A stretch of DNA of 64,000 nucleotides from an uncultured Lachnospiraceae bacterium. Lineage in GTDB: Bacteria; Bacillota; Clostridia; Lachnospirales; Lachnospiraceae. Both the position numbers and the translations under genes were made by a program. Shown here piece after piece: positions 48,760-58,150 of the stretch. The notes below the pieces were generated by a model. The model searched no databases and had not been told where the DNA came from. It saw only the letters and a list, made by a program, of their open reading frames with translations. The first letter of the stretch is position 1. Every line of letters starts with the position of its first letter. Location: NCBI GenBank assembly GCA_947626745.1, contig CANQTF010000007.1:1-64000 (forward strand). The letters are read 5' to 3'.

Positions 48760-51267
48760 ATGAATAGGATCGTTTATAAAAAACAGGCAGTCTGTTGGAC
48801 GGTCTGGATCATCATAGTGTGTGCGATGCTGCTGTTGTGGCCGCTTCGTCTGGTGAAGGAGACGGTCGTCTCGGAAGGCAGCGGCCGGATGGCTGCGGAG
48901 TCGGAGGAGATCACGGCGGATTACACGGTGGAGCAGATGTTCATTGCGCAGTATGACAGGCTGAAAAACATTGACATCTATTTTACCGGCGGAACGATCG
49001 GAGAACAGTTTAACTTCGTGCTGTATGACAGAAAGATGAACGTCCTCATGCAGCAGATCATTGACACGGAAAATATGAAGGACATGCCCGGCTTCTGTAC
49101 CGTGCAGGTCAACATCGACACGGAGGTCGGCAGGGAGTATTATTTTCTGCTGCAGGGGTTGGCAGAGCAGGAAGCGGACTCCTTTTTCCGGGTCGCGTAT
49201 GAAAATACGGAAGATTCGGGCAATATATATAACGGGACGCTCTACTATGGAAATGTCGAAGATACGGAACGCTGCATGATCGCAGCCTACGAGTATGAGA
49301 TGCCGCTGCGCAAGGGCAGGACCTTCGCGTGCGATGCGCTCCTGCTGCTTGCCGGGCTGGCCGTGACTTACGCCGTCTACAGATATTACGGAAAGCATCC
49401 GGAGCGGAACGGGCTTGTCACGGTGGAGAAGATCGTGAAGACGGTCTGCAATCCGCTGATCGTGCTGGCCGGACTCGGGGCGCTGGCGGCGGTATGGCCG
49501 TGCAGACTGTTCACCGCAAACACGGTATCTGTCGTATTCTATGCCGTCGGCATCATTCTGACGGCCGCCGTTCTGCTCTACGCGGTGAATCATGACAGGA
49601 CAGGCTGCGCGTCGGACAGGACGGTCTTGGATATCCTTGGGAAGGACTGGCAAAATTATCTGCAGTCTGCTCTTTTTGCCGGTGCGATCTGGGCGTGCTG
49701 CAACTATATGAACGGACTGTATGAGCTTCACCATACCATAGCCTTTCGACAGCTCCTGCTCTTTTCTGCGCTGGCCGTGATCGTGACATACAAGGGAAAG
49801 GATATCTTCAATCTTGTGAATCTGCTGTATGCGGCGGCAGCGGCATTTGTGGGCTTTCGATATTATACAAAGACGGCGGCGTCGATGGAAGATCCTGAGG
49901 AAGCGGAGATACTTGTCCTGAAGCTTACCGTCTGGGCCGGCGTCCTGGCGGGCCTTGTCATCATCGGCACGGTGCGGTTTCTCGTGCGCGGACAGATCCG
50001 GGATATCTATGTGTGGTACGGTATCCTTGTGGCAGCGTTTTTTGCGCTGCTCATATGGCGCCGCAACACGAGAGGGTGGCCGATCTATCTGGTATGCACT
50101 TTCGGGCTGTTTTATCTGAACATGGCGGCTTGGGATAAAAAGGCGATGCTGCTTCGGAACATATGCAACGGTATCCTGTTTCATTTTGGGGCGTCCGTAA
50201 TATACTGTCTGCTGCACAGGCCGTATATGTTCTATCGGTATTACCGTTATCCGTTCATTTTTCACACGGTGACTATGACGGGGGTTTATCTGGCGCTGGC
50301 GGTGGCGGCGGCGCTCGTCAAATTTTTAGATGCATACAGAAGGCGTCCGCGCCTTTCGGCCGTATATAAAGAACTGTTTGTGCTTGGCGCCTCATCGGTA
50401 TACCTGTTGCTTACGCTGTCCAGAACGGGCTATCTGGCGGTCATGGCTATGGCGTTGGTCCTGGTCTTCGTCGTGTGTTTCCCTATGAAGCACAGGTGGC
50501 GCGGTATGCTGCAGAGTGTGGGTATGGCGCTGCTTGCGCTGGTGGTATGCTTTCCGATCGTCTTCACGGCACAGCGGACGATCCCTGCCGTCGTGGCGCG
50601 GCCGATCCTGCATGAGATAGAAGAACTGCCTGTGGAGATCGTGCATGGGAGATATACGGATTCCGAGTATTATATCACTGTCCAGCGCTTTATTCAGGTG
50701 TTCCAGATGAAGATCCTCGGCATGCCGGAAGACAGATGCCTTCCGGCGCAGGACATGGTTGGGGCGGCGGAAGAAGGACACAGTCTGCTGTCGGCAGATA
50801 GGGGCGAGATACTGCTCGCCTCGGCACAGGACGTATCCGTGGATATGCCGGAAGAGAGCGGGGACACGGCGGACGATGAGGCGTCCTATGCCAACGGCAG
50901 ACTGTATATCTTCAAGACGTATTACCGCAATCTGAACAAGATCGGTCATGACGATATGGGGATCATGGAGCCGGATGGCAATTATATCGCCCATGCACAC
51001 AATATTTACCTTCAGGTTGCTTACGACCACGGCATATATGTGGGCCTTGTGTTTATTTTGCTCGGCGTGGGGACCTTTGTGCAGTCGCTGCTGTATTACC
51101 GCAGCCACAAAAACGACAGGGACTGCGCGGCGCTGCCGCTGGCTGTGCTCATTTTTTTCGCGGTCGCGGGTCTGACCGAGTGGATCTTTCATCCCTGCAA
51201 CCCGGCGGCGTACTGTCTGCTCCTTGCCATGACGCCGCTTTTGGCTGACAGAGAGAGAAACGCATAG
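48760..51267 (+). CDS. O-antigen ligase/polymerase-like membrane protein (WaaL/Wzy_C)
   Basis: An 835-residue membrane protein. One N-terminal segment is followed by an extracytoplasmic beta-rich domain to about residue 185, then about 12 membrane segments. The large loop near residues 610-745 ends in IAHAHNIYLQVAYDHGIYVG, the H-x-H/N motif and following segment of the WaaL/Wzy_C family. Length is greater than most family members because of the N-terminal domain. Role: joins a finished lipid-linked glycan to an acceptor, or polymerises it. It opens the fourth large unit and lies 9 bp before the PglF-like gene. Confidence 0.82.
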   Translation: MNRIVYKKQAVCWTVWIIIVCAMLLLWPLRLVKETVVSEGSGRMAAESEEITADYTVEQMFIAQYDRLKNIDIYFTGGTIGEQFNFVLYDRKMNVLMQQIIDTENMKDMPGFCTVQVNIDTEVGREYYFLLQGLAEQEADSFFRVAYENTEDSGNIYNGTLYYGNVEDTERCMIAAYEYEMPLRKGRTFACDALLLLAGLAVTYAVYRYYGKHPERNGLVTVEKIVKTVCNPLIVLAGLGALAAVWPCRLFTANTVSVVFYAVGIILTAAVLLYAVNHDRTGCASDRTVLDILGKDWQNYLQSALFAGAIWACCNYMNGLYELHHTIAFRQLLLFSALAVIVTYKGKDIFNLVNLLYAAAAAFVGFRYYTKTAASMEDPEEAEILVLKLTVWAGVLAGLVIIGTVRFLVRGQIRDIYVWYGILVAAFFALLIWRRNTRGWPIYLVCTFGLFYLNMAAWDKKAMLLRNICNGILFHFGASVIYCLLHRPYMFYRYYRYPFIFHTVTMTGVYLALAVAAALVKFLDAYRRRPRLSAVYKELFVLGASSVYLLLTLSRTGYLAVMAMALVLVFVVCFPMKHRWRGMLQSVGMALLALVVCFPIVFTAQRTIPAVVARPILHEIEELPVEIVHGRYTDSEYYITVQRFIQVFQMKILGMPEDRCLPAQDMVGAAEEGHSLLSADRGEILLASAQDVSVDMPEESGDTADDEASYANGRLYIFKTYYRNLNKIGHDDMGIMEPDGNYIAHAHNIYLQVAYDHGIYVGLVFILLGVGTFVQSLLYYRSHKNDRDCAALPLAVLIFFAVAGLTEWIFHPCNPAAYCLLLAMTPLLADRERNA

Positions 51268-51276
51268 GAAAAAGAT

Positions 51277-53178
51277 ATGGACAAGAAGAGAAAACCCTTT
51301 AACGTAAAAATATTTTATCGAAGGACATGCCTGATCATCTACGATATCATCAGTATCGCGCTGGCCAGCTATCTGGCGCTTCTGGTGCGCTATGAGTTTT
51401 CGCTGAACGCGATACCGGAGCACTTTATGCGCCCGGTGGAGCAGTTCATGCCCGTCAATATACTGGTGACGCTGCTCATATTCTATATTTTCCGCCTGTA
51501 CAGCAGCCTGTGGGCCTTTGCCGGCGAGACGGAGCTGCAGAACATCATTATTTCCTGCGTGCTGTCCACTGTCGCGAACAGCATCGGTCTGCAGTTTTTT
51601 AAGGTGGCCTCGCAGGCGGTGCCGAAGAGCTATTATTTCCTGTATCTCTTCCTGTTAGTCACCTGTATTTTTGCCAGCCGCTTTTCCTACCGCTTTTTCA
51701 GAGGGCTGAAGCACAAGCAGCAGAACAAGAAAAACCTGATCTCCGTCATGGTGATAGGCGCCGGAGAAGCGGCGAACGTCATTATCAAGGAGATCGTAGG
51801 CAGCAATTTCTCCACGATGGTGATCAAGTGCATCATCGACGACGACAAGGGAAAATGGGGGAGATATATCCAAGGCATCAAGGTGGTCGGCGGACGTGAG
51901 AAGATCGTTGAGTGCGCAGATATTTACGGCGTAGATGAGATCATTGTGGCGATGCCTTCCGCGAGCCGGACAGATATCAGGGATATATTGGAGATCTGTA
52001 AGGACACCAACTGTAAGCTGCGATCCCTGCCGGGCATGTACCAGCTTGTGAACGGAGAGGTCAATGTCAGCAAGCTGCGCGACGTGGAGGTGGAAGATCT
52101 GTTGGGGCGGGAACCGATCAGCGTCGATCTGGATTCCATTCTCGGCTATGTGCAGGGCAAGGTGGTCCTCGTGACCGGCGGCGGCGGCTCTATCGGCAGC
52201 GAGCTGTGCAGACAGATAGCGTCGCACAGGCCGAAGCAGCTTGTGATCGTGGATATTTATGAGAACGCGGTCTATGATATCCAGCAGGAATTGAAGGTGA
52301 AGTATCCGGAGCTGGATATGGTGGTGCTGATCGCATCGGTGCGGAACACGAACCGCATGAATTATATCTTTTCCAAATATAAGCCGCACATCGTATATCA
52401 CGCGGCGGCGCACAAGCACGTGCCGCTGATGGAGGACAGTCCCACCGAAGCGATCAAGAACAACGTGTTCGGCACCTTTAAGACGGCACAGGCGGCGGCG
52501 ATGAGCGGTGTGCAGCGGTTTGTGATGATATCCACGGACAAGGCGGTGAATCCCACGAATATCATGGGCGCCAGCAAGCGTATCTGCGAGATGATCATTC
52601 AAACTTTTGATAAACATTATGACACGGAATTTGTGGCGGTCCGGTTTGGCAACGTGCTGGGAAGCAACGGCAGCGTGCTCCCGCTGTTCCGCAAGCAGAT
52701 CGAGGCCGGCGGGCCCGTGACGGTGACGCATCCCGATATCATTCGTTATTTTATGACGATATCGGAGGCGGTGTCGCTGGTGCTGCAGGCCGGCGCATAC
52801 GCCAAGGGCGGCGAGATCTTTGTGCTGGATATGGGGGAGCCGGTCAGGATTCTGGATCTGGCGGAGAATCTCATCAAGCTGTCAGGGTACCGTGTGGGTG
52901 AAGATATCAAGATCGAGTTTACCGGTCTTCGTCCGGGCGAGAAGCTGTATGAGGAACTGCTCATGGACGAGGAGGGCATGCGGGATACCGCAAACAAGAT
53001 GATCCATATCGGGAAACCGATCGAACTGGACGAGCATGAATTCTTTGCGCAGCTGAAGAAGCTGAAGGACGAGTGCCAGATAGAAAATTCCGACATCAGG
53101 CCGCTCATCAGGCAGATCGTTCCGACCTATCACAATCCGGACGAGGAGCAGACGGAAGAGACCGCGGGCGACAGATAA
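51277..53178 (+). CDS. PglF/WbpM-like UDP-GlcNAc 4,6-dehydratase (membrane bound)
   Basis: A 633-residue protein. Four membrane segments (residues ~15-130) and an N-terminal CoA-binding-like domain precede an SDR dehydratase domain from about residue 285. Visible: VTGGGGSIGSELCRQI, AAAHKHVPLMED, STDKAVNPTNIMGASKR, where the Met-x3-Lys in place of Tyr-x3-Lys is typical of the PglF/WbpM/FlaA1 group, and FTGLRPGEKLYEELL. It should make UDP-4-keto-6-deoxy-GlcNAc for the aminotransferase downstream. It is distinct from the soluble PseB at 21741. Confidence 0.92.
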   Translation: MDKKRKPFNVKIFYRRTCLIIYDIISIALASYLALLVRYEFSLNAIPEHFMRPVEQFMPVNILVTLLIFYIFRLYSSLWAFAGETELQNIIISCVLSTVANSIGLQFFKVASQAVPKSYYFLYLFLLVTCIFASRFSYRFFRGLKHKQQNKKNLISVMVIGAGEAANVIIKEIVGSNFSTMVIKCIIDDDKGKWGRYIQGIKVVGGREKIVECADIYGVDEIIVAMPSASRTDIRDILEICKDTNCKLRSLPGMYQLVNGEVNVSKLRDVEVEDLLGREPISVDLDSILGYVQGKVVLVTGGGGSIGSELCRQIASHRPKQLVIVDIYENAVYDIQQELKVKYPELDMVVLIASVRNTNRMNYIFSKYKPHIVYHAAAHKHVPLMEDSPTEAIKNNVFGTFKTAQAAAMSGVQRFVMISTDKAVNPTNIMGASKRICEMIIQTFDKHYDTEFVAVRFGNVLGSNGSVLPLFRKQIEAGGPVTVTHPDIIRYFMTISEAVSLVLQAGAYAKGGEIFVLDMGEPVRILDLAENLIKLSGYRVGEDIKIEFTGLRPGEKLYEELLMDEEGMRDTANKMIHIGKPIELDEHEFFAQLKKLKDECQIENSDIRPLIRQIVPTYHNPDEEQTEETAGDR

Positions 53179-53203
53179 CAAGAGGAAAAGAGGAAGAGCA
53201 GCT

Positions 53204-54337
53204 ATGGACAGAAAAAAGATCTACCTGTCGTCCCCGACGATGCACGGCGACGAACAGAAATATGTGCAGGAGGCGTTTGACACCAACTGGATAGCGCCGC
53301 TTGGGCCGAACGTCAATGCGTTCGAGCAGGAGATGGAGGCGTATACGGGCTGCGGTCATGCGGCGGCGCTCAGCTCCGGCACGGCGGCGATCCACCTGTC
53401 TCTCAAGCTGTTGGGCATCGGTCAGGGCGACCTGGTCTTTGTGTCGGATTTCACATTTTCGGCGACCTGCAATCCGATCGTCTACGAGAATGCGACGCCG
53501 GTGTTTATCGACTCCGAGCCGGACACCTGGAATATGTCGCCCGAAGCGCTGGAACGGGCCTTCGTGAAGTATCCGCATCCGAGAGCGGTGATCTGCGTAC
53601 ACCTGTACGGTACGCCGGCGAAGCTCGACGAGATCATGGCGATCTGTCAGGCGCATGACGTGCCGCTCATAGAGGATGCCGCCGAGTCTTTGGGAAGCAC
53701 CTATAAGGGCAGACATACCGGAACATACGGGAAATACGGGATCTATTCCTTTAACGGCAATAAGATCATCACGACTTCCGGCGGCGGCATGCTTGTGTCG
53801 CAGGACGGGGAGGCGACGAAGCGTGCAACTTTTCTTGCAACACAGGCAAGAGATCCTGCAAGGCATTATCAGCACTCCCAGATCGGTTACAATTACCGCA
53901 TGAGCAACGTTACGGCGGGGATCGGCCGGGGACAGCTCCTGCATCTGGAGGAGCATAAGGCGCGGAAAAAAGAGATCTATGCACAGTACCGGGAGGCGTT
54001 TGCGGATATACCGGAGATCGCCATGAATCCGCTGAATCCGGAGGGGGACGCCAACTGCTGGCTGTCCTGTATGACGATCGCCGAAGAAAGCGGCATAACA
54101 CCCGATATGGTAATGGACGCGCTGGAAGAAGTGAATGCGGAGACCAGACCGATCTGGAAGCCGATGCATCTGCAGCCGGTGTTTGCGGCCAATGATTTTA
54201 TACCGCACAACGGAGACGGCAGCAGTGTGGGAGCGGATATTTTTGCCAGAGGGCTGTGTCTGCCGAGCGATATCAAGAACACGCCGGAAGATATGGAACT
54301 GATCATCGGCGTGGTGCGAAAGTGCTTCGGCAGATAG
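53204..54337 (+). CDS. PglE-like UDP-4-amino sugar aminotransferase
   Basis: A 377-residue DegT-family PLP enzyme. Features: YLSSPTMHGDE at the start, DTNWIAPLGPNV, the phosphate-site LSSGTAAIHL, FTFSATCNP, IEDAAESLGSTYKG, and PLP-Lys in SFNGNKIITTSGGGM. The pattern matches PglE and related enzymes that aminate UDP-4-keto-6-deoxy-GlcNAc to the precursor of bacillosamine. It lies between the PglF-like and PglC-like genes, the usual bacillosamine order. Confidence 0.9.
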   Translation: MDRKKIYLSSPTMHGDEQKYVQEAFDTNWIAPLGPNVNAFEQEMEAYTGCGHAAALSSGTAAIHLSLKLLGIGQGDLVFVSDFTFSATCNPIVYENATPVFIDSEPDTWNMSPEALERAFVKYPHPRAVICVHLYGTPAKLDEIMAICQAHDVPLIEDAAESLGSTYKGRHTGTYGKYGIYSFNGNKIITTSGGGMLVSQDGEATKRATFLATQARDPARHYQHSQIGYNYRMSNVTAGIGRGQLLHLEEHKARKKEIYAQYREAFADIPEIAMNPLNPEGDANCWLSCMTIAEESGITPDMVMDALEEVNAETRPIWKPMHLQPVFAANDFIPHNGDGSSVGADIFARGLCLPSDIKNTPEDMELIIGVVRKCFGR

Positions 54338-54349
54338 AAGGAGAGTCCT

Positions 54350-54991
54350 ATGTATCGAAAGTGTATCAAGCGCCTGTTTGACATTGTGATCTCCCTGTGC
54401 AGTATCGTCATACTGTCTCCCGTGTACCTGCTATTGGCGGTCTTGGTGAGGGTAAAATTGGGATCGCCTGTTATTTTTAAACAGGAGAGGCCCGGAAAAG
54501 ACGAGAAGATCTTTCATCTGTATAAATTCCGCTCCATGAATGACGCCCGTAATGAAAAGGGGGAGCTGCTTCCCGATGAAGCGCGGCTCACCTCGTTCGG
54601 GAAAAAGCTGCGGAGCACCAGTCTGGACGAGCTTCCGGAGTTGGTCAATATACTGAGGGGCGATATGAGCCTGATCGGGCCGCGGCCGCTTTTGGTCAGA
54701 TACCTTCCGTGGTACACAGAGGAGGAAAGGCGCAGACACGACGTGCGGCCGGGACTTACGGGACTCGCACAGGTGAACGGCCGGAATGCGCTTGGCTGGG
54801 AGGAGAGGTTCGCGTATGATCTGGAGTATGTGGACCGCCTGTCTTTCGGCATGGACTTAAAGATCATCGGCATGACGGTCGGCAAGGTGCTGCGGCATTC
54901 CGATACCCTGTCGGGGGCGGATCAGGTCGTTGCGGATTTTGATGTGTATCGCAGGGGGCAGACAGAGCGTGAGAAAGATAGAACTCTTTGA
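54350..54991 (+). CDS. PglC-like monotopic phosphoglycosyltransferase
   Basis: A 213-residue enzyme with one N-terminal membrane-associated helix (about 10-32) and the small catalytic domain of PglC: LYKFRSMNDARNEKG with the Asp-Glu region, TSLDELPELVNILRGDMS and LIGPRPLLVRYLPWY, ending with RPGLTGLAQVNGRN. In Campylobacter PglC puts diNAcBac-phosphate on undecaprenyl phosphate. It is a second initiator besides the WbaP/WcaJ-type enzyme at 11182. The 3' end overlaps the PLP-enzyme gene by 23 bp. No PglD-like acetyltransferase is next to it. Confidence 0.92.
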   Translation: MYRKCIKRLFDIVISLCSIVILSPVYLLLAVLVRVKLGSPVIFKQERPGKDEKIFHLYKFRSMNDARNEKGELLPDEARLTSFGKKLRSTSLDELPELVNILRGDMSLIGPRPLLVRYLPWYTEEERRRHDVRPGLTGLAQVNGRNALGWEERFAYDLEYVDRLSFGMDLKIIGMTVGKVLRHSDTLSGADQVVADFDVYRRGQTEREKDRTL

Positions 54992-55922
54992 GAGAGAATT
55001 GGCCGAGACGCCCATCCAGATGTTGTCGGGCGAGTACGGACACAACAGGTTTTTCATGAAAAGAGACGACAGTATCCCTTTTTGCTTCGGCGGCAACAAA
55101 GTCAGGAAGGCGGCGGCGTTTTACCGGGATATCCGGAAAACGGACACGGACGTCATCATGACTTACGGAAGCAACAGCTCCAATCATTGCCGCATCATTG
55201 CAAACATGGCGGCGGCTATGGGACTGGCCTGTCATGTGATCTCACCCGAGGAGAACAGGGAAAGGCTGTATAATACCGGATTGGTGGAGCGGTTCGGCGC
55301 GGTCATAGAGACCTGCCCCGTCACGGAGGTGGCGGAGACGATCGAGCGCAGGAAAGCGGCTTACCGCGCGGAGGGAAGGAGCCCTTATTTCATTGTCGGC
55401 GGCGGGCACGGCTATCACGGAACGGACAGCTACGTGAAGGCGTATCGGGAGATAGAGCGGCAGGAGCAGCGCGCCGGTCTGCATTTTGACTATATTTTTC
55501 ACGCTTCCGGTACGGGAGCGACGCAGGCGGGGCTGGTCTGCGGACAGCTCCTGGCGGGAGACGAACAGAGGAAGATCGTCGGGATCAGTATCGCCAGAGA
55601 CGCCGCGCGCGGCAGAAATGTGGTAAAAGACAGCATACGGGAATATCTGGCGGCCGACTTTGACAGACTATATCGGGAGGACAGGCTGCTCTTTGAAGAC
55701 GGCTATCGTCTCGGCGGATACGGCAGATATACGGAGGAAGTGGAGCGGATGATCGAGCGGGTGATGGCGCGGGAGGGCATTCCCATGGATACCACGTATG
55801 TCGGCAAAGCCTTTTACGGCATGACGGCGTATCTCCAGAGCCGCGGCATAAAAGACAAAAACATTCTGTTCATTCACACGGGCGGCGCGCCGTTGTACTT
55901 CGACAGGCTGGCCAAAGAATAA
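54969..55922 (+). CDS. Fold-II PLP-dependent enzyme (ACC deaminase/D-cysteine desulfhydrase family)
   Basis: A 317-residue enzyme. The family motif FCFGGNKVRK carries the PLP Lys (Lys44), followed by YGSNSSNH, like the substrate-carboxylate-binding G-x-x-S-N-H of ACC deaminase and D-cysteine desulfhydrase, GGGHGYHG, HASGTGATQAGL and a final HTGGAPLYF. It therefore acts on a small amino acid (deamination, elimination, racemisation or substitution). The GTG at 54969 is inside the pglC-like gene; AGGGGGC is upstream. Its place between the PglC-like and ATP-grasp genes suggests it makes an amino acid for ligation to a 4-amino sugar. This is inference. Confidence 0.85.
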   Translation: MRKIELFERELAETPIQMLSGEYGHNRFFMKRDDSIPFCFGGNKVRKAAAFYRDIRKTDTDVIMTYGSNSSNHCRIIANMAAAMGLACHVISPEENRERLYNTGLVERFGAVIETCPVTEVAETIERRKAAYRAEGRSPYFIVGGGHGYHGTDSYVKAYREIERQEQRAGLHFDYIFHASGTGATQAGLVCGQLLAGDEQRKIVGISIARDAARGRNVVKDSIREYLAADFDRLYREDRLLFEDGYRLGGYGRYTEEVERMIERVMAREGIPMDTTYVGKAFYGMTAYLQSRGIKDKNILFIHTGGAPLYFDRLAKE

Positions 55923-55964
55923 CACACGTTTTGCTAAATATCCGTCTGCCGGAAGAAAGGTAGT

Positions 55965-56954
55965 ATGGCGATGAATATTCTGATACTCAGCGCAGGTACG
56001 AGAAATAAAATAGTGCAGTATTTCAAGCGGGAAGTGGGCAGCGCGGGACGCGTGGTCGCAACGGACTGCAGTAATCTGGCTCCGGCCGTCTATGATGCGG
56101 ACGCGTTTTATCTCGTTCCGCGGATCACTGCGCCGGATTATCTGGAATGCATACTGGACATCTGTAAGAAAGAGCATATTGACGGTGTGTTCTCGCTGAT
56201 CGACCCTGAACTGAGCCTTTTGGCGCGCGAGAGGGAACGGTTTCTGGAAATCGGAACAACACCCGTTATCTCACCCTATGATCTGGTGGAGACCTGTTTT
56301 GACAAATATCGCATGTTTCTTATGCTGCAAAAAATGAATATACCGACCGGTAAGTGTTATGTGAAGAAGAAGGATTTTTTCGATGCCGTCGGCCGCGGCG
56401 AGATATCCTATCCTGTTTTTGTCAAGCCGGTAAAAGGAAGCGCCAGCATCAACATCAACCAGGCGGGCAGCGATGAGGAGATCGACCTTCTGTTCCGGCT
56501 GTATGACGATCTGATGATCCAAGAGTACATGAACGGGCAGGAGTACGGCGCTGATGTGTATGTCGATATGAAGTCGGGAAAGTGTACGTCGGTTTTTGTG
56601 AAGAAAAAGATCAAGATGCGCGCCGGAGAGACGGATAAATCGGTGTCGGTCAAGGACCCGAGACTGTTTGCCATGCTGCGGGATTTTGCGGAGCGCTGCG
56701 GATTTGTCGGCATGATTGATATTGATATTTTCCTGATAGGTGGAGTATATTATATCTCAGAGGTGAATCCCCGCTTCGGCGGCGGCTATCCGCATGCCTA
56801 TGTCTGCGGGGTCAACATGCCGAGGCAGGTGCTGGTCAATCTGAGCGGCGGGGAGAATCCGGTAACGATAGGAGATTATCGGGAAAATATATGCATGATG
56901 AAGTACAATGAGATCGCAGTACAGGATATGAGCGGAGAACAGATCGTCCCGTGA
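55965..56954 (+). CDS. ATP-grasp ligase (carbamoyl-phosphate synthase-like)
   Basis: A 329-residue ATP-grasp enzyme. An N-terminal Rossmann-like domain (ILILSAGTRNKIV) is followed by the ATP-grasp fold: VFVKPVKGSASI as the ATP-binding Lys loop, IQEYMNGQEYGADVYVD, and the metal-binding ISEVNPRFGGGYPHAY. It lacks other domains of carbamoyl-phosphate synthase and has the small size of peptide or amide ligases. GAAAGG precedes the ATG at 55965; a second ATG lies 6 bp on. Together with the preceding PLP enzyme it fits a sugar-aminoacyl ligation step. Unlike the ATP-grasp gene at 34536, it is not beside pse genes. Confidence 0.85.
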   Translation: MAMNILILSAGTRNKIVQYFKREVGSAGRVVATDCSNLAPAVYDADAFYLVPRITAPDYLECILDICKKEHIDGVFSLIDPELSLLARERERFLEIGTTPVISPYDLVETCFDKYRMFLMLQKMNIPTGKCYVKKKDFFDAVGRGEISYPVFVKPVKGSASININQAGSDEEIDLLFRLYDDLMIQEYMNGQEYGADVYVDMKSGKCTSVFVKKKIKMRAGETDKSVSVKDPRLFAMLRDFAERCGFVGMIDIDIFLIGGVYYISEVNPRFGGGYPHAYVCGVNMPRQVLVNLSGGENPVTIGDYRENICMMKYNEIAVQDMSGEQIVP

Positions 56955-56990
56955 CGGCGGGAGCGTTCGGGGAAGAGAGTCGGTGACGTT

Positions 56991-58088
56991 ATGGCTGAAA
57001 GAAAAAGAGTGCTGATACTCGCCAATTCATTGGGCGGTCTATATGATTTCAGAAACGAGTTCGTCGTGGCGCTGTTAAGGGAAAACGAGGTCTATGTCAG
57101 TGTGCCGGACGAGGTCAGGAAAGAGGAGATATGCGCCGAGGGAGCGCAGGTCATACATACGGATATCAACAGGCGGGGTGTCAATCCGCTGCAGGATATC
57201 AGACTGTATTTGGCTTATCGCAGACTGATGCGGGAGCTTAAGCCGGACATTGTCGTCACCTACACGATCAAGCCCAACATCTACGGCGGCTTTTGCGCGC
57301 GCAGACTGCATATCCCTTATATTTCCACCATTACCGGTCTGGGCGGCGCGTTTGACAGAAACGGATTGTTTGTCAGACTGATCGTCGGCATGTACCGGGC
57401 GGGGGTGAAAAACGCCGGCTGCGTTTTTTTTCAAAATGCGGAGAACCGGGATATTTTTCGCTCGTATCATATAGCCGGCAAGGGGGAAAGGCTGGTTATG
57501 GGGTCCGGCGTGAATCTGTCGCGCCATCCGTTTGTGCCTTATCCGGAGAACGGCGAGACGCGCTTTTTGTATGTGGGCCGTGTGATGAGGGAGCGAGGGA
57601 TCTTAGAGTTTATCGAGGCGGCCAAGGCGCTGCACAGCGACAAGGTGTTTTTCGATATTTTGGGCGCATGCGACGAGGACTATCAGGATATGCTGGATGC
57701 GCTGGAGCGCGAGGGGGTCGTCAGGCAGCTGGGCTTCCACACGGATGTGCATCCGTATCTGGCGCAGGCGAGCGCCGTCGTTGTGGCATCTTTTCACGAG
57801 GGCATGTCCAACTCGCTGATCGAGGCTGCCGCGACGGGCAGACCGGTGATCGCCTCGAATATCAGCGGCTGCATGGAGGCTTTTGAAGAGGGCAGGACGG
57901 GTTTCGGTTTTACGCCCGGACATGCCGACGAGCTGATCGCAGCGCTGAAAAAATTTCTGTCGCTCTCCCCGGAGGAGCGCGGCCGTATGGGGCGCGCAGG
58001 AAGAGAGAAGATGGAGCGGGAGTTTGACAGAGAGCATGTCACCGCCGCTTACATGGAAGAAGTGCATCGGATCATGCAGCAGCCGTAA
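56991..58088 (+). CDS. PglA-like glycosyltransferase family 4
   Basis: A 365-residue GT-B enzyme. Visible: ILANSLGGLYDFRNEF, YTIKPNIYGGFCAR, STITGLGGAF, FQNAENRDIF, GSGVNL, then FLYVGRVMRERG and the E-x7-E motif in FHEGMSNSLIEAAATG. This matches PglA and WbpT-type enzymes, which add HexNAc or a uronate to a bacillosamine-type lipid-linked sugar. It follows the PglF/E/C-like module directly, so it is a candidate for the second sugar. Precise donor unknown. Confidence 0.88.
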   Translation: MAERKRVLILANSLGGLYDFRNEFVVALLRENEVYVSVPDEVRKEEICAEGAQVIHTDINRRGVNPLQDIRLYLAYRRLMRELKPDIVVTYTIKPNIYGGFCARRLHIPYISTITGLGGAFDRNGLFVRLIVGMYRAGVKNAGCVFFQNAENRDIFRSYHIAGKGERLVMGSGVNLSRHPFVPYPENGETRFLYVGRVMRERGILEFIEAAKALHSDKVFFDILGACDEDYQDMLDALEREGVVRQLGFHTDVHPYLAQASAVVVASFHEGMSNSLIEAAATGRPVIASNISGCMEAFEEGRTGFGFTPGHADELIAALKKFLSLSPEERGRMGRAGREKMEREFDREHVTAAYMEEVHRIMQQP

Positions 58089-58150
58089 AGATTGGGCGCT
58101 CTGACCGGGGCATGGATAGATCACACAAAGAGAAAGGCAGGTAAACGGAA

